DNA from: a virus
Length of the DNA stretch: 29,308 nt
Strand: one strand, 5' to 3'
Virus record (IMG/VR): IMGVR_UViG_3300008448_000438
Coordinates: 1-29,308 of that record
Under the pieces are notes generated by a model that saw only the letters and a list, made by a program, of their open reading frames with translations, searched no databases and was not told the origin of the DNA. A program made the translations under genes and the position numbers. Position 1 is the first letter of the stretch. The number at the start of each line of letters is the position of its first letter. Below, piece by piece: positions 6,303-11,918 of the stretch.

Positions 6303-6417
6303 GACATTGTCTTAATGCAAAAATGCAGTCTATTGCAAGCTGCACTTTTGCACCAATGTGTGCTATTGCGGTGCACGCGAGTCGCGTTGGTAGCACCATT
6401 TTGACGGGAGCATTTAC
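6303..6417. promoter_or_regulatory. Divergent promoter/operator region of the lysis-lysogeny switch
   Basis: 115 bp between the Cro-like gene and the repressor gene. Two sites of the CTGCAA-nn-TTGCAG family: 6315-6328 (ATGCAAAAATGCAG) and 6340-6353 (CTGCACTTTTGCAC), centres 25 bp apart, plus a more degenerate TTGCAAGCTGCA at 6333-6344. Minus-strand promoter: TTGCAA (6338-6333), 17 bp, TTAAGA (6315-6310). A weaker plus-strand candidate is TTGTCT (6307-6312), 18 bp, TATTGC (6331-6336). The first operator falls in both spacers, so one bound repressor could act on both directions. GGGAG at 6406-6410 is the repressor gene's ribosome binding site. Confidence 0.7.
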
Positions 6418-7014
6418 ATGAGCAACGATCGTGACAGCATTGGCAGGTGGATGCTGGACGTGATGCGGCGCAACAACTGGTCGGCCGAGCATTGGGCAAG
6501 ACTCGCCAATGTCCCCTCGACCAGTATCACGCGCTTCCTCAAGCACAAGGACACATCCTGGCCCTCAACAAGAACAGTCGTGGCCTTGAGCAAGATTGCT
6601 GGTGTAGCCCCAAGCTTTGGCGTTGCCGCAACGCAGGGAGCGCGCATCCCGTCCGTTTCGATGGAGCAGCTGCTGGACATGGATGTCCGGGAGCTAGTCG
6701 CGTCGCGGCGCTGGTCTTCCATCACCGTGAGCGGCGACATCCCAATTGGATGCGTTGCCATGACGATGACGCTTGAAGTGCTCGAGGCGGCCGGCATCTT
6801 CATGGGAGACCAACTGATCGTTGACCCCAGCGCACAGCCTGAGCGTGGATCGCTGGTCATCATCTCAACCGGCGATCGCGTGTCTGCTGGCGCCTACATG
6901 CCCCCAGTCGTGGTCGAGCGGCGCATGGCGCCGGGAGAGCCCAACGCATGGCCGCTCGACTTGATTGAAATCCGCGGCGTCATTCGCCGCGTCGATCGGG
7001 ACTACCCGTTGTAG
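6418..7014 (+). CDS. Phage repressor, HTH plus LexA/S24-like C-terminal domain
   Basis: 198 residues. Residues about 22-45 (WSAEHWARLANVPSTSITRFL) are the helix-turn-helix; residues about 105-198 (GDIPIGCVAMTMTLEVLE, FMGDQLIVDP, GSLVIISTGD, IEIRGVIRRVDRDYPL) follow the beta-rich dimerisation/peptidase fold of LexA-type repressors. The usual catalytic serine motif (GDSM) is not present where expected, nor is a clear catalytic lysine, so self-cleavage may be lost. It is the only plus-strand gene in the left half. It should bind the palindromes at the divergent region and at the two other minus-strand operons. Its last 13 bp overlap the end of the convergent ParB-like gene. Confidence 0.8.
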   Translation: MSNDRDSIGRWMLDVMRRNNWSAEHWARLANVPSTSITRFLKHKDTSWPSTRTVVALSKIAGVAPSFGVAATQGARIPSVSMEQLLDMDVRELVASRRWSSITVSGDIPIGCVAMTMTLEVLEAAGIFMGDQLIVDPSAQPERGSLVIISTGDRVSAGAYMPPVVVERRMAPGEPNAWPLDLIEIRGVIRRVDRDYPL

Positions 7015-8630
7015 GAGATGCCCGGCGGCTGCCATCCGCCGCCACGCTTCTCCAGGGCGAGCTCGATGCGGCGGGCAAGGCCGCCCTTGGGCTCGCCGTT
7101 CTGGGTCTGGACATCGACCTGCTTGCCGATCTCGACCAGCTGCTCCTTGGTGAGCCGCTTGAGGACTGGCAGCGACGCCATGTTCATGTCCATGGGCGAC
7201 GCTTCGCAAGCGTTGAGAACGGAAAGGCAGTTCTTGTCGTCCGGCTTGTAGGCGTGCACCACGTTCTGGGCCATGGCGATGACGAGCTTGCCCAGATCGA
7301 CCTGCGTCATGTCGAGCAGCTTGTCGATGCTGAGCCCCTCGGCTAGGGCGTCCTCCTGGAACTTCTCGACCGTCTCTCGCGCCTTCTTGAGTCCCGGCGT
7401 GTTCATGAAGATGTCCGCCGTCGGCGCCAAGAGGTTGGTGGGACGCTGCCAGACGCGGAAGCTGCTGGACAGGATAACGGCAAGCGCCACGTTGACGTGT
7501 CCGATGAGCGCCTGTCGCGTGTAGTCGGCGAGGTACTGCGCCGCCATGTCGCGAATGCCGGATGAGACGTCTTCGCCGGCCTCACCGGACTCTGCCTTCT
7601 CCTTCTCCTTCGCCTTCTGCTTGGCCGCCTTCTCCTTGGCCTTCTGGTCCTCGATCCTGACGACAGGCGTCCTGATCTCGATGCGCGCATCGGGAGTCAG
7701 AAGCACGACGGCGCCCGCCTTCTTGGGGTCGTTCTTGGCGTTTGGGTCCGAGATGTAGGTCGTGAAGTACGAGCTGGACGCCGAGCTCTCGAAGAATTCG
7801 ACCCACTTGTGCTTCGACTTCAGGGCTTCCGCGATCTCCTGGCCGCGCTTGCGCTGCAGCTCCATGACCAGCGAGTAGGGCTCGAAGCTGACCTCGCCAA
7901 GCAGGTTGCGGACGACGGTGCCGCCGGCCTCGAGGAACTGCTGCTCCGTGAACTCGACGTCGCCGGCATTGACGCGCTCCTTGGCGATGTCGCGTCGGAG
8001 CATCCGGGCATCCGGCCCCTCGTCGTTGTAGCTCGAGTAGTCCTTGAGGCGCCGCAGCACGCCACGCTGCTTGCCGTCGGAGAGCTTCGAGAGCTCGAGC
8101 GCGAACTCCGTCCCGATCTTGCCCTTCTCCAGCTTCGCCAGCGCATCCGGCACGAGCCTGGTCAGCTGCGCGGCGATCTTGGCGTTCTCGTGGGGCTGGC
8201 CAAGGATGATGGCAGCCTCTCCGAGGTCGGTGACGCCGCTGGCGAAGATCGCCAGCAGGCCGCGCACCGTGTCGCCCAGCGACATCGCCGAGCGCGAGGT
8301 GTTCTCGGCAAGGCTGACGGCCGAGAGCGAGCGATCGTCCATGCCGTCAGGCAGGACGACGCACGGGACGCGATCCCACTTGAGCCAGATCAGCGCCTTG
8401 AGGCGCGTGACTCCGGCCACGACGTTCCACTCGTTGTCGATGCGCTTGACCAGCAGCGGATTGAGGAGGCCGACGTTCTTGATGGAGAGCGCCATGGCCG
8501 CGACGTCCATGTCGCTGCGCGAGGACCGAACGTTGCCAGCCCACGGCACCAGCTCGGCGACCTGCAGGTAGGTCAGCTGGTCGTCGGTGGCGATGGGCTT
8601 GGCGACGATGTTGTCGACGGTGTCAGGCAT
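7002..8630 (-). CDS. Large ParB-like (ParB/Srx fold) DNA-binding protein
   Basis: 542 residues from the ATG at 8630 (AAGGAG 8 bp ahead). Residues about 20-120 form a ParB/sulfiredoxin N-domain: GLLNPLLVKR (54-63), NVVAGVTRLKAL (69-80, the box II position) and ENTSRSAMS (109-117, the E-N-x-x-R phosphate-binding motif). A helical region (134-190) follows, as in ParB HTH domains; a Lys/Glu-rich linker lies near 327-355, and an uncharacterised 190-residue C domain ends the protein. No ParA gene is in the window, so it may be a CTPase/nuclease-type early phage protein or a transcription factor rather than a partition protein. First 8 bp overlap the upstream gene. Confidence 0.75.
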   Translation of the reverse strand: MPDTVDNIVAKPIATDDQLTYLQVAELVPWAGNVRSSRSDMDVAAMALSIKNVGLLNPLLVKRIDNEWNVVAGVTRLKALIWLKWDRVPCVVLPDGMDDRSLSAVSLAENTSRSAMSLGDTVRGLLAIFASGVTDLGEAAIILGQPHENAKIAAQLTRLVPDALAKLEKGKIGTEFALELSKLSDGKQRGVLRRLKDYSSYNDEGPDARMLRRDIAKERVNAGDVEFTEQQFLEAGGTVVRNLLGEVSFEPYSLVMELQRKRGQEIAEALKSKHKWVEFFESSASSSYFTTYISDPNAKNDPKKAGAVVLLTPDARIEIRTPVVRIEDQKAKEKAAKQKAKEKEKAESGEAGEDVSSGIRDMAAQYLADYTRQALIGHVNVALAVILSSSFRVWQRPTNLLAPTADIFMNTPGLKKARETVEKFQEDALAEGLSIDKLLDMTQVDLGKLVIAMAQNVVHAYKPDDKNCLSVLNACEASPMDMNMASLPVLKRLTKEQLVEIGKQVDVQTQNGEPKGGLARRIELALEKRGGGWQPPGISYNG

Positions 8631-9480
8631 TGCAGAGCTCCTTCCATGCAGCCTTGTTGGTGAGGGCGAGGACACGGTCCTCGCGTTGGGCGCGCACCTG
8701 GGCGCGGTTGGCTCGAGCGTTGGAGTGCGTGGCCCAGCTGGTGAGGACGTTGTAGAGGTCCCATGCGGTGCCGTTCTCGCCGTGCTTGGTCGCGTAGTCG
8801 GCGAACAGCGTGTCGCGCAGCGAGTCGTTGCCCTGCGGCATCAGGTTAAGCAGCTCGCGGGCGTTGCCGAGCGACAGGCGCACGGTCGACCAGTGCCGCA
8901 TGTTCTCGACGTAGCCGTTGAACGAGTCCGCGGCCTTGACGACGGCCTCGATCAGTCGCGACGAACGCTCGCCGAAGTTCGAGGTGTGCTTGGCGCGGAC
9001 GTCGATCGCCGTGTCGCCGATGACGCAGGTGTTGGCGCAGACGAACCGGAAGAAACCGGCGGTGCCGCGGAACGAGTACGACCCGTCGTAGCTGTCGAAC
9101 ATGATGATGCGCAGCGCGACGGGATCGCCCTGTCCGACATCCTTCGTGTGCGCGGGAAACAGGTACTGGCGGAAGACGCGGCCGCCATTGTGGCTCATGT
9201 CCGTCGCCACGCGCATATCGGTGGTGTCGAGGCCCGAGCGCATGATGGCCTCGTCGAACCGGGAGAAGTTCTCCTGGTACGGGACGAGGTGGTAGTCCGA
9301 GGTGTGCAGGGCGATCGTGTCGCCGCTGTCTTCGCGCCAGATGCGCTGATAGCCGGCGATGGGTGAGCCGTTGGCGTCGAAGACTTCGCCGGCGCTGACG
9401 GGAAACCACTTCGGGGTTTCGTGGTTGATGGGGATGAACCCGTGACGGTCCATCATCGACGAAAAAGCGCCATCAGGCAT
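8623..9480 (-). CDS. DUF932 phage/plasmid-like protein
   Basis: 285 residues. Signature blocks of DUF932: SDYHLVPYQENFSRFDE near 61-77, LRIIMFDSYDGSYSFRGT near 124-141 and FFRFVCANTCVIGD near 144-157 followed by SNFGERSSRLIEA. The family is common in phages and conjugative elements, often next to ParB-like or replication genes; its biochemical role is unknown. ATG at 9480 with AAGGAG 8 bp ahead; its start overlaps the upstream stop and its end overlaps the ParB-like start, so the three are translated as a unit. Confidence 0.8.
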   Translation of the reverse strand: MPDGAFSSMMDRHGFIPINHETPKWFPVSAGEVFDANGSPIAGYQRIWREDSGDTIALHTSDYHLVPYQENFSRFDEAIMRSGLDTTDMRVATDMSHNGGRVFRQYLFPAHTKDVGQGDPVALRIIMFDSYDGSYSFRGTAGFFRFVCANTCVIGDTAIDVRAKHTSNFGERSSRLIEAVVKAADSFNGYVENMRHWSTVRLSLGNARELLNLMPQGNDSLRDTLFADYATKHGENGTAWDLYNVLTSWATHSNARANRAQVRAQREDRVLALTNKAAWKELCNA

Positions 9481-9748
9481 GGAGTTGCTCCTTCTTCTGG
9501 GGTTCGATGAGATAGAGGAAGCTGGCGTTCATCTTCACGATGAGGTCGCGCAGCTCGCGAGCGACGCTGGCCCGCTCCGAGAAATAGAAGGCATCGCCTT
9601 CCTCGCTCTTCTCGAGGCAGATGACTTCGTAGAAACGCGCCTCACCGACGGCGTCGTTGAGGATCTCGGCGAGCAAGCCAAGCTTGTCGACCGGCATCTT
9701 GCGGATGTGGTCGATGAGCGGTTCGGTGTTCAGGATGATCTTGGTCAT
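9473..9748 (-). CDS. Unknown 91-aa protein
   Basis: 91 residues from the ATG at 9748, which overlaps the upstream stop by ATGA. Predicted mostly helical with a central EVICLEKSEEGDAFYFSER stretch that reads like a beta hairpin. No family recognised. It is translationally coupled between a membrane protein and DUF932. Confidence 0.6.
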   Translation of the reverse strand: MTKIILNTEPLIDHIRKMPVDKLGLLAEILNDAVGEARFYEVICLEKSEEGDAFYFSERASVARELRDLIVKMNASFLYLIEPQKKEQLHA

Positions 9749-10056
9749 GTCTGGCCGCCTCCTGACCGGCCACCAGAACCTGGCCGGGCCTTTCCAAAGA
9801 GACAGACGAGAAAAAAGACGATGATCAAAGCGATGGTGATTGGAAAGGCAGCGACGGCGATCGTGAACAGCAGCGCGCTTGCGATCACGAACAGCCAGAG
9901 CAGGAGCCCAGTTCCAAAGAGGAAGATGAGCAATCTGCGAGCCTTGCGCCAGAAGGTGGCAAGGCAGCCAAGCATGGTCCTGGCTATCTGGGACCTGCTT
10001 CGCCACGCAGCGTGAAGCAGCAGCGCAACGCCGATGAAAAAATTTCCGGGTATCAT
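9745..10056 (-). CDS. Small membrane protein, about 2-3 transmembrane helices
   Basis: 103 residues from the ATG at 10056 (GGAGG 10 bp ahead). Residues about 5-17 are hydrophobic, and residues about 41-88 are an almost unbroken hydrophobic block (LLIFLFGTGLLLWLFVIA ... ITIALIIVFFLVCLF) that fits two membrane spans. A basic loop (RSRSQIARTMLGCLATFWRKARR) lies between. The Gly/Arg-rich tail faces the cytoplasm by the positive-inside rule. A superinfection-exclusion or host-modifying role is possible from the early position but unproven. Confidence 0.65.
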   Translation of the reverse strand: MIPGNFFIGVALLLHAAWRSRSQIARTMLGCLATFWRKARRLLIFLFGTGLLLWLFVIASALLFTIAVAAFPITIALIIVFFLVCLFGKARPGSGGRSGGGQT

Positions 10057-10058
10057 TG

Positions 10059-10406
10059 CTAGCTGACCTCCCAGACAGGAAGGCTTGATGCCTTTGCTGC
10101 CTTGATGATGGTTTGAGGATTGGTGGTTGGCATGATCATCACGCCAACCTTGTGTCCAGCCTCGGCTGACTTCGTTGCCCATCGAAGCATTGAGTCGTCA
10201 CGATGCTTGAAAGGCACGACTGCGATCTTGTTTTTCCTGGCCCACTTGGAGACCAATTGGTGCGCAGGGCTTTCCGCTGGATTGTTGCTGGCTTGCCAGA
10301 TGACAATCCGTTTGTGCTTGCGCTTCAGGGCAGAGAACCACTCAGCAACCTGGTGCTTGTCCACGCCCTTGTCGCCGCCGGCGACAACAATGACAAACGG
10401 CTTCAA
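10059..10406 (-). CDS. Degenerate SLOG/DUF2493-like nucleotide-binding protein
   Basis: 115 residues from a TTG at 10406 that overlaps the stop of the upstream small gene (TTGA); AAGGGA lies 8 bp ahead. N-terminal FVIVVAGGDKGVDKHQ looks like the first strand and Gly-rich loop of a Rossmann-like SLOG fold; HQLVSKWARKNKIAVVPF near 49-66 matches VADWARKNRVAIRQF in the DUF2493 fusion protein encoded at 11919-12926. The classical GxxGAD motif is missing. A longer frame to a GTG at 10532 exists but would overlap the whole upstream gene. SLOG proteins bind nucleotide-derived ligands; here function is open. Confidence 0.55.
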   Translation of the reverse strand: MKPFVIVVAGGDKGVDKHQVAEWFSALKRKHKRIVIWQASNNPAESPAHQLVSKWARKNKIAVVPFKHRDDSMLRWATKSAEAGHKVGVMIMPTTNPQTIIKAAKASSLPVWEVS

Positions 10407-10534
10407 GAAGATGGTCCCTTCCTCCGTGAAGAGCGACGCAGGGCTTGAAGAGCTCGAGCCAGTTCCAGGGCTGTCACCAACAGCGTGACCGCTGGTGGCA
10501 GGAATCGAGTCGCCATGTTGATGAAGTGCCACAT
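10403..10534 (-). CDS. 43-aa single-span membrane protein, first gene of its operon
   Basis: A short gene starting at the ATG 10534, with AGGAGG 4 bp ahead, and ending in TGA at 10403 that overlaps the next start. The product begins MWHFINMATRFLPPAVTLL; residues about 10-30 are hydrophobic enough for one membrane span, and the C terminus is strongly basic (RALQALRRSSRRKG). It lies directly behind the operator at 10547-10560. The strong ribosome binding site and the overlap with the next gene are the evidence that it is real. Function unknown; small basic membrane peptides in phages include toxins and exclusion factors. Confidence 0.55.
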   Translation of the reverse strand: MWHFINMATRFLPPAVTLLVTALELARALQALRRSSRRKGPSS

Positions 10535-10546
10535 GGGCCTCCTATC

Positions 10547-10560
10547 CTGCAAAATTGCAG
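10547..10560. promoter_or_regulatory. Perfect-arm operator in front of the third minus-strand operon
   Basis: CTGCAAAATTGCAG is a 6-2-6 inverted repeat with perfect arms, the best example of the family. It lies 13 bp upstream of the start at 10534 and directly after a terminator, the same layout as at 5067-5080. On the minus strand both read CTGCAATTTTGCA followed closely by ATAGGAGG. Confidence 0.7.
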
Positions 10561-10561
10561 A

Positions 10562-10606
10562 ACGAAAGGAAAGCAGGGCCTTCCGAATTGCTCGGAAGAC
10601 CCTGCT
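10562..10606 (-). terminator. Rho-independent terminator after the second ssb
   Basis: Arms AGCAGGG/CCCTGCT and CTTCCGA/TCGGAAG with a 5-nt loop give a 14-bp stem interrupted by one mismatch; the minus strand continues TTTCCTTTCGTT. It separates the second ssb gene from the operon starting at 10534. Confidence 0.8.
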
Positions 10607-10612
10607 CGGTGG

Positions 10613-11050
10613 TCAGAAGGGGACGTCGTCGCCCTTCCACGTCGGCTGCGTGGTCGGCGCCTCGGGCGCCGGCGCATCGGCATCCTCGGCGGGCGCCGTC
10701 GTGGCGTCAGCGCGCTTGGCCGACAGGATGGCGAACTCGCCATTGTTGCCGACAACGACGTCGGTGGCGTAGCGCGTAAGGCCGTCCTTCTCGTACTTGC
10801 TGTGCTGCAGCTTACCGCTCACGCGCACGAGCTGACCCTTGCGGCCGTGGGCCTGGAGGATCTTGACGAGGCCTTGCGACAGGACGGTGATGCGGTGCCA
10901 GTCGGTGCGCTCGACGGGCTGGCCGTTGCTGGTCCAGCGCTCCGTCGTGGCGACGCTGAGCGTCGCGAACGACTTGCCGGACTGGGCGGTGCGGATCTCG
11001 GGGTCGCGTCCGAGATTGCCGATGATCTCGACTCGGTTGACGTTGAACAT
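10613..11050 (-). CDS. ssb: Second single-stranded DNA-binding protein
   Basis: 145 residues from the ATG at 11050 (GAGAGGAGA ahead). OB-fold core: MFNVNRVEIIGNLGRDPEIR, then RTDWHRITVLSQGLVKIL, then LQHSKYEKDGLTRYATDVVV. A Pro/Ala-rich linker leads to WKGDDVPF, a typical SSB acidic tip. It differs widely from the SSB at 2375-2776 (for example NRVEIIGNLG against NTVYLIGNVG), so it is not a recent duplicate. It stands alone between two terminators with a hairpin in its leader, so its expression is probably set separately from the recombination operon, perhaps for replication. Confidence 0.92.
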   Translation of the reverse strand: MFNVNRVEIIGNLGRDPEIRTAQSGKSFATLSVATTERWTSNGQPVERTDWHRITVLSQGLVKILQAHGRKGQLVRVSGKLQHSKYEKDGLTRYATDVVVGNNGEFAILSAKRADATTAPAEDADAPAPEAPTTQPTWKGDDVPF

Positions 11051-11111
11051 CTGCTGTCTCCTCTCTGTGGGGGACCCGGAATGGGTCCAATGAAAAAACG
11101 CCGGGCCTTGG
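11051..11111 (-). promoter_or_regulatory. Leader of the second ssb: hairpin plus conserved block
   Basis: Minus strand, 5' to 3': AAGGCCC-GGCGTT of the terminator, TTCATTG, a 6-bp stem with 5-nt loop (11072-11088, GGACCC/GGGTCC), CACAGAGAGGAGA and the ATG. The same order with a different stem occurs before the DUF2493 fusion gene at 12927-12987. Confidence 0.55.
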
Positions 11112-11137
11112 ATGCGTCCATCCAAAGCGCCGGCGTT
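11093..11137 (-). terminator. Rho-independent terminator upstream of the second ssb
   Basis: Outer arms AACGCCGG/CCGGCGTT and inner arms TTGGATG/CATCCAA with a 4-nt loop; the minus strand continues TTTTTT. Very strong. It must end a transcript that starts between this point and the terminator at 11376-11418, or one that reads through the latter. Confidence 0.8.
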
Positions 11138-11375
11138 CCCAAGGCTTGCCCGCAGGCATAGGCTGCGGGGCTGACCCTGTTCCATCCACAACGGGGAGGC
11201 GTCGTCTGCACGCGCCAGGCAGCTTGGTGCGATCGTCTTGCGTCGATCTGCGGCAAGTCGTCAGCATGCTACATCAACGCCTCCTTGAGATTTGAGATCG
11301 GTTTCGAGAGGGGTTGCAGCAGCGCAGGACGCTGCAACTGGCGTGGCTGAGCCTGCGTATCGCCAATCACCTCGC
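11138..11375 (-). ncRNA. Gene-free stretch between two terminators; candidate small RNA
   Basis: 238 bp with minus-strand terminators at both sides and no convincing coding frame. It holds inverted repeats: CCCGCAG/CTGCGGG around 11150-11169 and TTGCAGC/GCTGCAA (11314-11320, 11331-11337). A strong AAGGAGG near 11283-11289 is followed on the minus strand by TTG-ATG-TAG, so it opens at most a two-codon frame; an ATG at 11267 opens a frame that would run through the terminator into ssb and looks spurious. The assignment as RNA rests only on structure. Confidence 0.25.
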
Positions 11376-11418
11376 AAAAATCCCGCAGGGCCTTGTCAAG
11401 AGACAAGCAGCTCGCGGG
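11376..11418 (-). terminator. Terminator of the small zinc-protein gene
   Basis: Minus strand: CCCGC, internal loop, CTTGTC, 4-nt loop, GACAAG, GCCCT, GCGGG, then ATTTTT. The stop codon of the gene (11396-11398) lies inside the hairpin. Confidence 0.7.
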
Positions 11419-11662
11419 TCTCGCGTGGCTGGCGACGCGGACATCCCTGCCGCTGGATTTCAGCGGGCATGAGGCCGCACTTGGGGCAGGTGAATTCCGA
11501 AGCGAGCATGACCTCGCTTGGCTCCACTTTGCGAACGACGATGTCGTCAGGAGCGGTGACGCGAACGAACCAATCGTTCACGTCGTTGGCTCGGTCGCGG
11601 ACAGCAACCTTGGTCTTGGTAATGGCGTAGCCAATCTTGTACGCCAGTCGCTCGATGATCAT
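11396..11662 (-). CDS. Small protein with a CPxCG zinc motif
   Basis: 88 residues from the ATG at 11662 (AAGGAGATCGAC ahead). The N-terminal 30 residues are basic and helical; residues about 58-75 contain FTCPKCGLM and, later, QGCP, which could give three or four zinc ligands. No family recognised. It forms its own transcription unit: hairpins upstream and a terminator that includes the stop codon. The frame is open far upstream, but the upstream sequence is G-rich hairpin DNA and not protein-like. Confidence 0.6.
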   Translation of the reverse strand: MIIERLAYKIGYAITKTKVAVRDRANDVNDWFVRVTAPDDIVVRKVEPSEVMLASEFTCPKCGLMPAEIQRQGCPRRQPRETRELLVS

Positions 11663-11860
11663 GTCGATCTCCTTGCAGGGCTCAGCCCTGGGGTGGGGGA
11701 GTTTCCGGGGGCGCAGGGGGTGGAGGGGGACCGGGGGCGGGAGCCCCCAGTCCCCCTCCGGCCACCCGCGTAGGTGATGCAGAATTGAGTGCGGATGGGG
11801 CGGAGGGGGATAGGGGAGGCGAGAGCCTCCCCGAGACCCTGTGCCGTTGCTGCGACGTTG
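11663..11860. other. Gene-free G-rich stretch with nested hairpins
   Basis: About 200 bp with no plausible gene. Structures seen: CAGGGCT-c-AGCCCTG (11677-11691) right before the ribosome binding site at 11666-11672; a long hairpin 11722-11758 with 10-bp outer arms (GGAGGGGGAC/GTCCCCCTCC) and inner arms GGGGGC/GCCCCC; and GGGGAGGC-GAGA-GCCTCCCC (11813-11832). GGAGGGGGA is present twice (11722-11730, 11802-11810). The plus strand between 11690 and 11741 has seven runs of three to five G, a G-quadruplex-prone stretch. Confidence 0.6.
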
Positions 11861-11907
11861 GAAGAAAAGAGCTGGCGGCGCCGTCGCGGGACGGCTGCCG
11901 CCAGCTC
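11861..11907 (-). terminator. Terminator of the DUF2493 fusion gene
   Basis: Arms GAGCTGGCGGC/GCCGCCAGCTC (11 bp) continue as GCCGTC/GACGGC with one bulged base; the minus strand then reads TTTTCTTC. One of the strongest hairpins in the window. Confidence 0.85.
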
Positions 11908-11918
11908 GAGGTGTCAGG

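Noticed and set aside
7809-8663. 284-codon plus-strand frame opposite the ParB-like gene
   Set aside because: Leucine/arginine-rich shadow; the minus strand carries clear ParB motifs.
10532-10532. GTG at 10532 as start of the SLOG-like protein
   Set aside because: It would overlap the whole 43-aa gene and add 42 Ser/Pro-rich residues; the TTG at 10406 has a binding site and a TTGA overlap.
10812-11267. Minus-strand frame from the ATG at 11267
   Set aside because: Runs through a strong terminator and into ssb in another phase; composition is not protein-like.
11761-11795. TGCAGAATTGAG near 11779 as a further operator
   Set aside because: Five mismatches to the 14-bp palindrome, and it lies between hairpins rather than in front of a start codon.
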